Positions 32,701 through 41,500 of a DNA stretch of 64,000 bases are shown here, piece by piece. The stretch covers positions 59,229 to 123,228 of the forward strand of contig DLAL01000085.1 in the NCBI GenBank assembly GCA_002493945.1, written 5' to 3'. Source of the DNA: Porphyromonadaceae bacterium UBA7048. Its GTDB lineage: Bacteria > Bacteroidota > Bacteroidia > Bacteroidales > Muribaculaceae. A program made the position numbers and the translations under genes. How positions within the stretch are numbered: position 1 is the stretch's first letter; every line of letters begins with the position of its first letter. The notes under the pieces were generated by a model. The model worked only from the letters and a program-made list of their open reading frames with translations, did not search any database and had not been told where the DNA came from.

Positions 32701-35399
32701 AATCTCGCCGATGAGCCCTGTGGCTCGTAGGAGCTGCGGACGAGCTTCACTTCGTCGCCGTTGTCGGCCTTGCGGAAGTCCAGGAGCTGATTGATGATGC
32801 CGAGCAGGTAGTTGACATTGCGGTGCATCGACGCCACATTGCGGCGCAGCTCGGCTCCTGAAGTGCTGCCGCCCTTCTCAAGGGTATCGGTCATCTTCTC
32901 CAGAGGCAGGTTGATGAGCGTCAGAGGGGTACGGATTTCGTGGACGAGATTGATGAAGAATCGGGTCTTCTCCTCGAAAGTCTCGCGCTCCTTCTGCATG
33001 CGCATGTCACTGATACGCTGGCGGTAATAGCGGTTGAGCTGACGCTTCGACACGAGCGCGGCCACCACAATGAGGACGAGCAGCCCCACGCAGTAGGCCA
33101 CATAGGCCGCAGTGGTGCGGTACCACGGGGGGAGAACCACGATGGGAAGGGAATACTCGAAGGCGTCGTTGCCGAACTTGGAGCGCACATGGAAGGTGTA
33201 GCTGCCCGGCGCGACGTTCGTGTAGCTTATCGACGGGCCGATGCCGTTCATGCGAGTCTTGTCGACTCCCTCGAGGATGTAGTCATAGCGGAGATTTGAC
33301 ATCTTGGCGCCGTGGAGAGCCGAGAGATGAAGCGTGAAGGTATTGTCAGTGTATGGAAGGCGTATCTCGTCGCGCGTGTAGAGCGGCACGTCAAGACCGA
33401 GGCGGCGCAACTCCTCGTCGCTGTTATCCAGATACGGGAAGTCGAGCGACTGCACGAACACCTTAGGAGCCGTAAGCCCCGTACGCAACTCTCGCGGCGT
33501 GAATACTTTCAGACCCGTGTCCGATCCGAAATATATCCGTCCGTCGGGCATCATTCCGACAGCCTCGCAGGGCTGGTTGCGGAGTTTCTGAATGGGATAG
33601 TAGAAGTAGCTCACCTCCCGGGAGGGCGATATCTTGACAAGGTCGCCGTCGGCAGTGCCTATCCACATGTTGCCGTCGAGGTCCTCCTGATGAAACAGCA
33701 CACGGTTGAGATGACCGAACTCGATGTTGAAGCGCGTGAAGTCAGGGGCATCCTCTTCCATATAGAAGAGATGGTTGTCGGCTGTGACGGCCCACACCAC
33801 ACCGTGGCTGTCGCAGAAAAGCGACGTCACCGGAGTGCGGCCTATGGCCTGCGACTGGAACACCATGAAACTCCGGTCATTATCCTTTCGGCGATGGAGC
33901 GAATTGTCGGCCGACGCTATCCACAGCACATGCCGGCGGTCCTCGCAGATGGCATTGATCTGACTGTGGCTGGCGAACTCGGCCATGGTGACGAAGTCAT
34001 TGTGCTCGGGCACATAGCGGCAGAAACCCCAGCTTGTGCGCACGTATATCTCGCCGGCACTGGTGCGGAACACCTCGTCGATACTGTTGCTTATCAGAGG
34101 ATTGGGAGAGTCTGAATCGTAGGTGAAATGATTCAGGGCGCCCGTAGGCTTATAGAAGAGAAAGAGACCGTTGTGGCTCGTGCCCACCCACAGACTGTCG
34201 CCCGAGATACAGATGGTGCTCACATCGCAGCCTTCGGCCACGGGCTGTCCGCAGTCGGCGAACGACTCCTCGGCTGCATCGAACACCTTCAGGCCGTCCT
34301 TCGTTCCGGCCAGCAGACGGCCGCCGCCGCAGAGAGCCAGCGCATTGACACGGTCTGACTTGCCTTCGCGCGCCGGCAGGGGGATGAAACGCGTGCCGCT
34401 GCGCACATTGGCCAGATAGCAGATGCCGCCGTCGGGAGTGGTGATGATGATGTCAGAATCGGCATCGGGCGACAGCGAGCTGATGCGCTCCTCGGGGAGC
34501 ATGCCGTCGTCGTCGCCGTAGACGGGGGAGAGATTGGTGAAGGTGTGTGAGTCGGCCGAGTACTGGTACAGGCCGTTGTCGGTGGCAAGCAGCACGTCAT
34601 GGTCCTCGAGCGCCAGGAGGCTGTTGACGCTCACGCGCGGCGTGATTTTGAAAGCCGGAGAGATGAACTTCTGAGTATCAATCGAGTAGATAAACAGTTC
34701 GGAATTGCCCGATATGTATATGCGGCGCCCGGCCGACGCCATGTGCAGTATGGTCTTGTCGTACTCGAATCCGGGGATGACGTGCTCCTCGATGAAGTCG
34801 CCGGCCTGGTTGAAGACCTGCATCTTGCCCTCGAGAGTGACGGTGTACATGCGGCCGTCGTCGCCCAGGGCGAGGTCGGAGTAGAAGGCCGAGTAGCGGC
34901 TGTTCTGCACCAGGGTGCTGTCGGTGCTGTTGAACACGAAGAGGCCCTGTCCGAGAGTGATGATCCATATGCGGCCGCCTCCCGAATCGAGGATGCGCTG
35001 AACCGGCGCCGACACGTTGACGCGATACTTGGTGCGGCAGGGAAAGTCGTAGACATGGTTGGCGTGGCGGTCGAATACTTTCAGACCCGTCTGCGAGCCG
35101 AACCATATGTTGTCGCCGTACTCGTACAGTGTGCTTATGCTCTGGCCGGTGGTGCCGTTAAAGGTGCCTGACTGGAGGGAATTGACCGAACGGCCTTTGC
35201 CGTCGTAGCAGCTAAGGCCCGTGCGCGTGCCCACCCACATGAATCCGTAGCTGTCGCGGAGGGCGCATACGTTCTGCTTGCCGACGCCGAAGCGGGCCTG
35301 CACAATCTCGCGGCGCATCCCGGCGGCGGAGGCTCCCGTGACGGCGAAGAGCAATATGTTGACAAACAAGAGAATACTTATGGCAGTGTGACGTGGCAT
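32589..35399 (-). CDS. HTCS regulator, sensor and histidine-kinase part (frame-broken)
   Basis: This is the N-terminal part of a SusCD-linked hybrid two-component regulator. After a signal peptide come about fourteen Reg_prop propeller strands (DSYGFMWVGTRTGLSCYDG, YGDNIWFGSQTGLKVFDR, GDSLWVGTSHNGLFLF), a Y_Y_Y domain (LRYDYILEGVDKTRMNG, APGSYTFHVRSK), one membrane helix (AYVAYCVGLLVLIVVAALVS) and the HisKA dimerisation region with NLVHEIRTPLTLI (His about residue 820). After SSYEPQG (about residue 895) the frame leaves the family sequence, while the next frame continues with LIGEIVRRFKEPLESVG. A one-base deletion near 32713-32722 or a sequencing error explains this. Proteins of this family bind a periplasmic oligosaccharide. 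Confidence 0.88.
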   Translation of the reverse strand: MPRHTAISILLFVNILLFAVTGASAAGMRREIVQARFGVGKQNVCALRDSYGFMWVGTRTGLSCYDGKGRSVNSLQSGTFNGTTGQSISTLYEYGDNIWFGSQTGLKVFDRHANHVYDFPCRTKYRVNVSAPVQRILDSGGGRIWIITLGQGLFVFNSTDSTLVQNSRYSAFYSDLALGDDGRMYTVTLEGKMQVFNQAGDFIEEHVIPGFEYDKTILHMASAGRRIYISGNSELFIYSIDTQKFISPAFKITPRVSVNSLLALEDHDVLLATDNGLYQYSADSHTFTNLSPVYGDDDGMLPEERISSLSPDADSDIIITTPDGGICYLANVRSGTRFIPLPAREGKSDRVNALALCGGGRLLAGTKDGLKVFDAAEESFADCGQPVAEGCDVSTICISGDSLWVGTSHNGLFLFYKPTGALNHFTYDSDSPNPLISNSIDEVFRTSAGEIYVRTSWGFCRYVPEHNDFVTMAEFASHSQINAICEDRRHVLWIASADNSLHRRKDNDRSFMVFQSQAIGRTPVTSLFCDSHGVVWAVTADNHLFYMEEDAPDFTRFNIEFGHLNRVLFHQEDLDGNMWIGTADGDLVKISPSREVSYFYYPIQKLRNQPCEAVGMMPDGRIYFGSDTGLKVFTPRELRTGLTAPKVFVQSLDFPYLDNSDEELRRLGLDVPLYTRDEIRLPYTDNTFTLHLSALHGAKMSNLRYDYILEGVDKTRMNGIGPSISYTNVAPGSYTFHVRSKFGNDAFEYSLPIVVLPPWYRTTAAYVAYCVGLLVLIVVAALVSKRQLNRYYRQRISDMRMQKERETFEEKTRFFINLVHEIRTPLTLINLPLEKMTDTLEKGGSTSGAELRRNVASMHRNVNYLLGIINQLLDFRKADNGDEVKLVRSSYEPQGSSARLCAASRSRLSRWASSWCSGCLTIRYMPGSTFRSSTVW

Positions 35400-35429
35400 A
35401 GCATCAGACTTGAAGGATGATTGTGTGTG

Positions 35430-35461
35430 TAAAGTTACTAATTACGGGTGAGTTATGCAAA
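35430..35461 (-). promoter_or_regulatory. promoter of the HTCS gene
   Basis: On the minus strand TTTG (35458-35461), a 20-base spacer and TAACTTTA (35430-35437), one base off the consensus, lie 31 bases before the ATG at 35399. Confidence 0.6.
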
Positions 35462-35493
35462 TTTCACGGGTAATTTTTCGCGTCTTCCGGGCA

Positions 35494-35526
35494 GAAAAAA
35501 GAGGGACACCCTGACGGATGCCCCTC
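35494..35526 (-). terminator. terminator of the 919-residue protein gene
   Basis: GAGGG (35501-35505) pairs with CCCTC (35522-35526), with further pairs inside. On the minus strand the stem is followed by six T residues (35495-35500). It begins 32 bases after the stop at 35558. Confidence 0.75.
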
Positions 35527-35557
35527 TCTCGTAATGATATGGTGCGTATGTATGTTA

Positions 35558-38317
35558 TCAGCGAACGATGAACTTGCGGCCGTTGCGGATGTAGAGGCCG
35601 GGAGCCGATGCGTCGCGAACTTCGATACCCTGGAGGTTGAAGATGCGGTTGTCGGCGGCGCGTTCGGCGGGAGCTACAACGGAGATATTCTCAACGCCCG
35701 AAGCGATTTCGTCGCGTACGGCGTCGACGGTGGTGTCGGTGCCGTAGTACTTGAGGCGGAAGTTGTCGACAACTACCCAGTCCTCAGCCGAGCCGGGCAC
35801 ATCCTTGGCAACACCGATAGTAGCGTCGCCGCCTTCGTGCTCAACCACGAGAGTGGTCTTGTAGAGACCGTTCTTGAAGTATACGGTGGCCTCGGGAACG
35901 TTGTAGGGATAGATGTAGGTGACGGGCTCTTCGCCGACAGACTTGGCTTCACGGCCTTCGCCGGGCACCTTGCCGTTCTCGGTCACGATGTTGGGAAGGA
36001 GTTCCTCACCGTCATTGAAGTAGATGAGCGCGTTCTGGGACTGCTCGAGGTCGGGCTGGCCGTAGAGATTCTCGCCTTCTTCATCGGTGGCGAGGATGGT
36101 CTGGTGGCAGCCGTTGCGGTAGAAGCCCTGCACGGTGAGTGCGTACACACCTGCGGGAAGACCTTCTACAATCTGCGACATGTCGGCGCTTGCGGTATTC
36201 CAGGATTCGGCGGCGAAGTCGTTGTAGTTCTGGCCGTAGCTCCATACGTCGAAGTTCTGGGGCTGCCATACGCCCTTGGCGTCTTCACGCTGGTTGAAGT
36301 TCGGAGACTTGATGTAGTAGGTTGCGTCGGCGGGATTCTTCAGACCGGCTTCCTCGAGGAGGGCGTCACGTTCTGCGCGGGTGACGAGCTTCCACTGTGC
36401 ATTGGGGTCGCTGAGGTCGGTGTTGTGGCTTTCGGTGCATACGTTGGTCTCGTCGTTGCGGCCCTGGTCGGTCGAACCGTAGGGGTTCCAGATCCAGTGC
36501 ACGTCAGGATAGTCGTTCTGAGCGATGTTGTAGACATTTTCCTTGCCTTCTACGGGTACGAAGAGCCATGCGCCTGCCTTGCCGGAGTCCATGTAGCCGC
36601 GGTAGCCGATGTAGTGTTTGTCCGGACCGTTGTAGAGACCGGTTTCGAGGTGGAAGGCGAGTTCGGAGCTGTCGTCAGGCTCAAGAGTCAGAAGGACACC
36701 GGGCATGCCGAGAGCGGCGTGTGCGCCCCAGTCAGAGCCACCGCAGAGGAACTGCTTGCGGCCTACGTTGTAGAGATAGAACTGGCCTGCGGTGGGAACG
36801 TTGCCCTTGAATACGTCCTCCTGCTTGTCGGCAGCTGCATAGCGGCGGGTGTAGCGGAGTTCGGTGAGAGCGTCGTTGACACCGTTGCGGGTGATGGCAG
36901 CGGCGAGCATTTCGTCAGCCTTGGTGGTGTCGAGACCCATCTTGGTGACGATTTCCTTGGTGGCGTTGTAGGTGTTGATGAGGTCGGTGGCACCGCTCAT
37001 TTCACGCACGAGGTCCTTCATGGCGAAGATCTTCATGCGGATGTCGTTGGCGCTGTTGCCTGCGAGAACTTCCTCAGCCTCAGCCACAGCGGCTGCGATA
37101 CCGGGAGTCTGGGCAAGAGTCTTGGCCTGCTCGATGAGGGCCGAGAGCTGGGTCTTGATACCCGAGTAGTCGGCAGCGGTGACGTCGGAGCTTACATAGC
37201 GGAGCTGTACGCCGCCGTACACGAGCCAGTCGCGGTGGTCGGCTTCGTCCTTCATGATGCCCACGGTGAGTGTGCCGTCGGTCACGACGCAGCGGATCCA
37301 TTCGTTCACGTAGTCACCTGCGACGAAAGCGCGGGCAGCGGCCTCGCAGCTGTTGGGAACCCAGAGGTCGGCGGGCTCTACATAGTAGTAGTTGGCGGTC
37401 TCGGCGTTCTTGCCGTACTTGGAGATAGGCATGATGGTGCCTTCGGCCTCGCCGGCGAAGTACTTGGCGCGGAGCACCTCGGTGCCGTCGGCCATGCGCT
37501 GCTGGAGTTCGGCGCTTTCTACTTCGGTGTCACGGTAGTAGCCGGTGACGGTGAATTCGTACGTACCGTTGGGGATGTCCTTGAGGGTCACGTAGTGACG
37601 GTAATTGGTGGCACGGTGCCATGCTTCCATCACCTGACGCGAGGGGAATACCTGGTCGTTCCATGCGCCTATGCCGGAGCCGTCGGAGTTGAAGGTCTTG
37701 ATCCACTGGCGGTCACGGTAGTTGTTGCGTCCCATGTCGCTCCAGGGAATGAGCCATGTGGCGGACTGAACGCCGTTTGCAGCGGCGGCCACCATCTTCT
37801 CGATGCGTTCTGCACGGGTCACGAACTGCCATGTCGTGGCACCTGCGTCGGGCATGTCGGAGAGCTGTCCTTCGGCAGAGCCGAGGAGGTAGTTGTCGCC
37901 TTCAGCGAGGCCGTCGCCCTCAAGGGCCTGGATGTGGTAGGCGTTCGACACACCGTCGACCGTAGCGGGGATGATACCCCATACCGAGCGGTTGTTGGTG
38001 TCGAGGTAGAAGCGGTCCTTGCCGGCCGAAAGGTTACCGTTGCCGGTAAGTTTGGTATTGAAGGTATATCCGTTCTCTATGCCTTCGACGGGAGTGATGT
38101 CTACGTCAAGGCCGTATTCACCGAGTTTGCCGCAGGTAGTCCAGTCTTCGATGGTCTGGCCGAAGTTGTTCTGGAGCCACTTGCCGCTTTCCACCTGGTA
38201 CAGCCAGTAGTCTGTGCCTGACGCGAACGGACCGGCCGCACCCTGATAGGGCGAGGCTGCCTGCATAGCCATGGTCGAAACGAGGCCAAGGCCGAGAAGT
38301 AAAGTTCTTTGTTTCAT
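35558..38317 (-). CDS. large secreted protein of unknown function with repeated lectin-like modules
   Basis: A 919-residue protein with a signal peptide (MKQRTLLLGLGLVSTMAMQA). I do not recognise a family over its whole length. It looks like two tandem halves. Each begins with a beta-trefoil-like segment (TDYWLYQVESGKWLQNNFGQ; GQFYLYNVGRKQFLCGGSDW) and ends with a jelly-roll-like segment (IPNGTYEFTVTGYYRDTEV; LPAGVYALTVQGFYRNGCHQ). A helical linker of about 120 residues lies between them (AEEVLAGNSANDIRMKIFAM). The C-terminus IFNLQGIEVRD...GLYIRNGRKFIVR resembles T9SS sorting motifs. Two repeats of AERxxxL after TWQFVTRAE/QWKLVTRAE support a duplication. It has its own promoter box and terminator. 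Glycan binding at the cell surface is a guess. Confidence 0.75.
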   Translation of the reverse strand: MKQRTLLLGLGLVSTMAMQAASPYQGAAGPFASGTDYWLYQVESGKWLQNNFGQTIEDWTTCGKLGEYGLDVDITPVEGIENGYTFNTKLTGNGNLSAGKDRFYLDTNNRSVWGIIPATVDGVSNAYHIQALEGDGLAEGDNYLLGSAEGQLSDMPDAGATTWQFVTRAERIEKMVAAAANGVQSATWLIPWSDMGRNNYRDRQWIKTFNSDGSGIGAWNDQVFPSRQVMEAWHRATNYRHYVTLKDIPNGTYEFTVTGYYRDTEVESAELQQRMADGTEVLRAKYFAGEAEGTIMPISKYGKNAETANYYYVEPADLWVPNSCEAAARAFVAGDYVNEWIRCVVTDGTLTVGIMKDEADHRDWLVYGGVQLRYVSSDVTAADYSGIKTQLSALIEQAKTLAQTPGIAAAVAEAEEVLAGNSANDIRMKIFAMKDLVREMSGATDLINTYNATKEIVTKMGLDTTKADEMLAAAITRNGVNDALTELRYTRRYAAADKQEDVFKGNVPTAGQFYLYNVGRKQFLCGGSDWGAHAALGMPGVLLTLEPDDSSELAFHLETGLYNGPDKHYIGYRGYMDSGKAGAWLFVPVEGKENVYNIAQNDYPDVHWIWNPYGSTDQGRNDETNVCTESHNTDLSDPNAQWKLVTRAERDALLEEAGLKNPADATYYIKSPNFNQREDAKGVWQPQNFDVWSYGQNYNDFAAESWNTASADMSQIVEGLPAGVYALTVQGFYRNGCHQTILATDEEGENLYGQPDLEQSQNALIYFNDGEELLPNIVTENGKVPGEGREAKSVGEEPVTYIYPYNVPEATVYFKNGLYKTTLVVEHEGGDATIGVAKDVPGSAEDWVVVDNFRLKYYGTDTTVDAVRDEIASGVENISVVAPAERAADNRIFNLQGIEVRDASAPGLYIRNGRKFIVR

Positions 38318-38389
38318 AAAAAACAGTTTTGGATAATATTTAAGGTTCTCGATTTTTCAGGTCTGAGAGGGGTTTCCGTTTTTCACCTG

Positions 38390-38397
38390 CAAAGGTA
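38390..38397 (-). promoter_or_regulatory. -7 box of the 919-residue protein gene
   Basis: TACCTTTG on the minus strand, exact TAnnTTTG, 73 bases before the ATG at 38317. No clear -33 TTTG. Confidence 0.45.
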
Positions 38398-38513
38398 GAA
38401 TGTATCTGTCTGCGGCATCGAAAATAGCTGTTCAATAAATGAAAAATCCACGTCAAAAGTGCGATAAAGGCTTGTTTTACAGATTCAAGAGCTGACGTTG
38501 ACCTGATTTTGCG

Positions 38514-38564
38514 TATCTTTGACCGAGAGGTCTCGGACACTCAGAAACATGGTGGCTAACTTTG
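38514..38564 (+). promoter_or_regulatory. two candidate -7 boxes upstream of the DUF4965-GH2 gene
   Basis: TATCTTTG (38514-38521) and TAACTTTG (38557-38564) both fit TAnnTTTG, and neither has a clear -33 TTTG. A perfect dyad CCGAGA-GG-TCTCGG (38523-38536) lies between them and would be at the 5' end of a transcript from the first box. Confidence 0.45.
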
Positions 38565-38594
38565 CATCGGAAATACCTCAACAACTAATCAATC

Positions 38595-41500
38595 ATGAAA
38601 CAATTCGGACGATTCTTCGCCGGCCTTGCTCTGGCGGCATCGGTAGCGGTGCCGGCTCTCGGGCAAAGCGCCGAGGACTTCACCCCCTACAAGAAAAACG
38701 ACCTGAGGCTCCCCTCCGTGCCTCTGCTTGTCAATGACCCGTTCTTCTCAATCTGGTCGAACTACGACACGCTCAACGGCGGCCCCACCCGCCACTGGAG
38801 CGAGCGCGAGAAGGCCATCAACGGCCTGCTCCGTGTCGACGGCGTGACATACCGCTTCATGGGCACGCCCAACCAGTACTACCTCGACCCTATCGCCGCG
38901 CTGGCATCTGAAGGCACCGGATGGAAAGGTCGCGTGCACCACAGCCGCCTGACGGGCACTGACTGGACGCAGCCCTCGTTCGACGACTCGTCGTGGACAG
39001 TCGAGGACGCCGCCTGGGGCACCCCGGGCGAATATCCTTCGGTGGCCAACGAATGGAAAGGCGAGAACACCGATATATATGTGCGCCGCAGCGTCAGCCT
39101 CACCGCCGACGACCTGAAGAAAGAACTGTGGCTGAAATACTCGCATGACGACGTTTTCGAGCTGTACATCAACGGCACCAAGGTCGTCGGCACCGGCGAG
39201 ACATGGGTCACCGGAGTGGAGAAGTCGCTCAAGGACTCGCAGAGCAAGCTCTTCAAGGAAGGCGAGAACATCATAGCCGCTCACTGCCACAACACCACCG
39301 GCGGAGCTTACATCGACTTCGGCATCTACGCCAACAAGGGCTACGGCGCCGACACCGAGCAGGCAAAGCAGAACTCTGTGGACGTCATGGCAACGTCGTC
39401 GTACTACAACTTCACCTGCGGACCCGTGGACCTCGACCTGGTGTTCACGGCTCCCCTGCTCATCGACGACTTCGACCTGCTCTCGACTCCTATCAACTAT
39501 GTGTCATATCAGGTGAAGTCGAACGACGGCAAGAAGCACGACGTGCAGTTCTATCTGGCCACCAGCGCCGAGATGACCGTCAATGAGAACAACCAGCCCA
39601 CCATATCGGAGACCGTCACCGTCGACGGCATCGAGTACCTCAAGGCCGGCGCCGAAGAGCAGAACATCCTCGGACGCTCGGGCGACATGATAGCCATCGA
39701 CTGGGGATATCTCTACATCCCGGCTGTCAACAACGGCACCGTGTCCGTGGCATCGTGCCTTGACATGGAGAGCACATTCGCCGAAACCGGCAAGCTCGCC
39801 CCGTCGTCGAAGACACCCGTGCGAAGCAACTTCCGCGGAGCCATGCCCGCCCTGGCATACATGAAGGACCTCGGAAGCACCAAGGAAGCACGCAGCTTCA
39901 TGCTCATCGGCTACGACGAAATCTACGACATGCAGTACATGCACAAGAACTACAAGGCATACTATGCGCGCAACGGCAAGACCATCTTCAAGGCATTCAA
40001 GGAGTTCCGCGACGACTACAGCTCCATCATGCAGCGCTGCCGCGACCTCGACAAGCGCATCTACGACGACGGCCTGGCTGCAGGCAACGTGAAGTACGCC
40101 GAGATGCTCGCCGGCAACTACCGCCTCGTCATGGCCGCCCACAAGCTCTTCCAGGATGATTCGGGCAAGGCTCTCTACTTCTCGAAGGAGAACAAGTCGA
40201 ACGGCTGCGTGAACACCGTCGACCTCACCTATCCCGAGTGCCCGCTCTATCTGGTCTACAACCCCGAGCTGCAGAAGGGCATGATCCTCAGTATCCTCGA
40301 CTACGCCCTCAGCGACGAACGCAAGGGCAAGAACTGCGCTGCCCACGACCTTGGCCAGTATCCTCTGGCAAACGGTCAGGTGTACGGCGACTCGATGCCT
40401 CTTGAGGAATCGGCCAACATCATCATCCTGGCCAACGCCATATGCCGCATCACCGGCGACGGCGAGTGGCTCAAGCCCTACCGCAACGTCCTCAAGACAT
40501 GGGCAGACTACTGCTACCGCGAAGGCCAGAACCCCGGCAACCAGCTCTGCACCGACGACTTCAAAGGCCCGAGCGAACAGAACACCAACCTCTCGATCAA
40601 GGCCATCAACGCCGTGGCAGCATATGCCGAACTCGTGCCCTACATAGGCGGCAACAGCCGCGACATAGAGCGCTTCCGCAAGTACGCCGCCGACATGGCA
40701 CTCCTCTGGGAGGCCGACGCACGCGACGGCGACCACTACCGCATGGAGTTCCACCGTCCCGGCACATGGAGCCAGAAGTACAATCTCGTGTGGGACCGTC
40801 TGTGGGGCTACAACAACTTCCCGGCCGAAGTAGCCGAACGCGAAGTGGCCTTCTACCTCACCCATCAGCAGCGCTACGGCCTGCCCCTTGACAGCCGCGA
40901 CCTGCAGACCAAGCTCGACTGGATTCTCTGGACCGCCTGCCTCGCCGACGACACCGACACCTTCCTGCAGTTCTCCGACCTGGCATACAAGTACATCGAC
41001 GAGACCACCAGCCGCATACCTCTGAGCGACTACTTCTTCTCCGACAACGGCCGCTCGTGCAACTTCAGCGCACGCTCTGTCATCGGCGGCCTGTGGATGA
41101 AGGTCCTCAAGGACAAAATCCAGCCTAAAGCTCCCGAAACATTTTCATGGTCGCCCAAGGGCAACCATATCAAGACCCGCTGGGCAGCCCAGGTAGACCC
41201 TGACAACGTGCTGGCCGAATATCCCCGTCCGCTGATGCAGCGCGCCGACTGGCTCAACCTCAACGGCCTGTGGGACTACGCCATCACCGACCAGAACGGC
41301 AGTCCTGCCGCCGAGGACTTCTCAGGAGAAAAGATACTCGTCCCTTTCGCTATTGAGTCGAGCCTCTCGGGAGTGATGAAGCCTCTCGAACCGGGCAAGG
41401 CTCTCTGGTACCGCCGCGAAGTGTCCGTTCCGCAGAACTGGGACGGAAGCCGCATCATCCTCAACTTCGGAGCTGTAGACTATCAGGCCTCCGTATACGT

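Noticed and set aside
35534..38221. 895-codon open frame antisense to the 919-residue protein
   Set aside because: It has no start context and a low-complexity composition; the minus strand has promoter, signal peptide and terminator.
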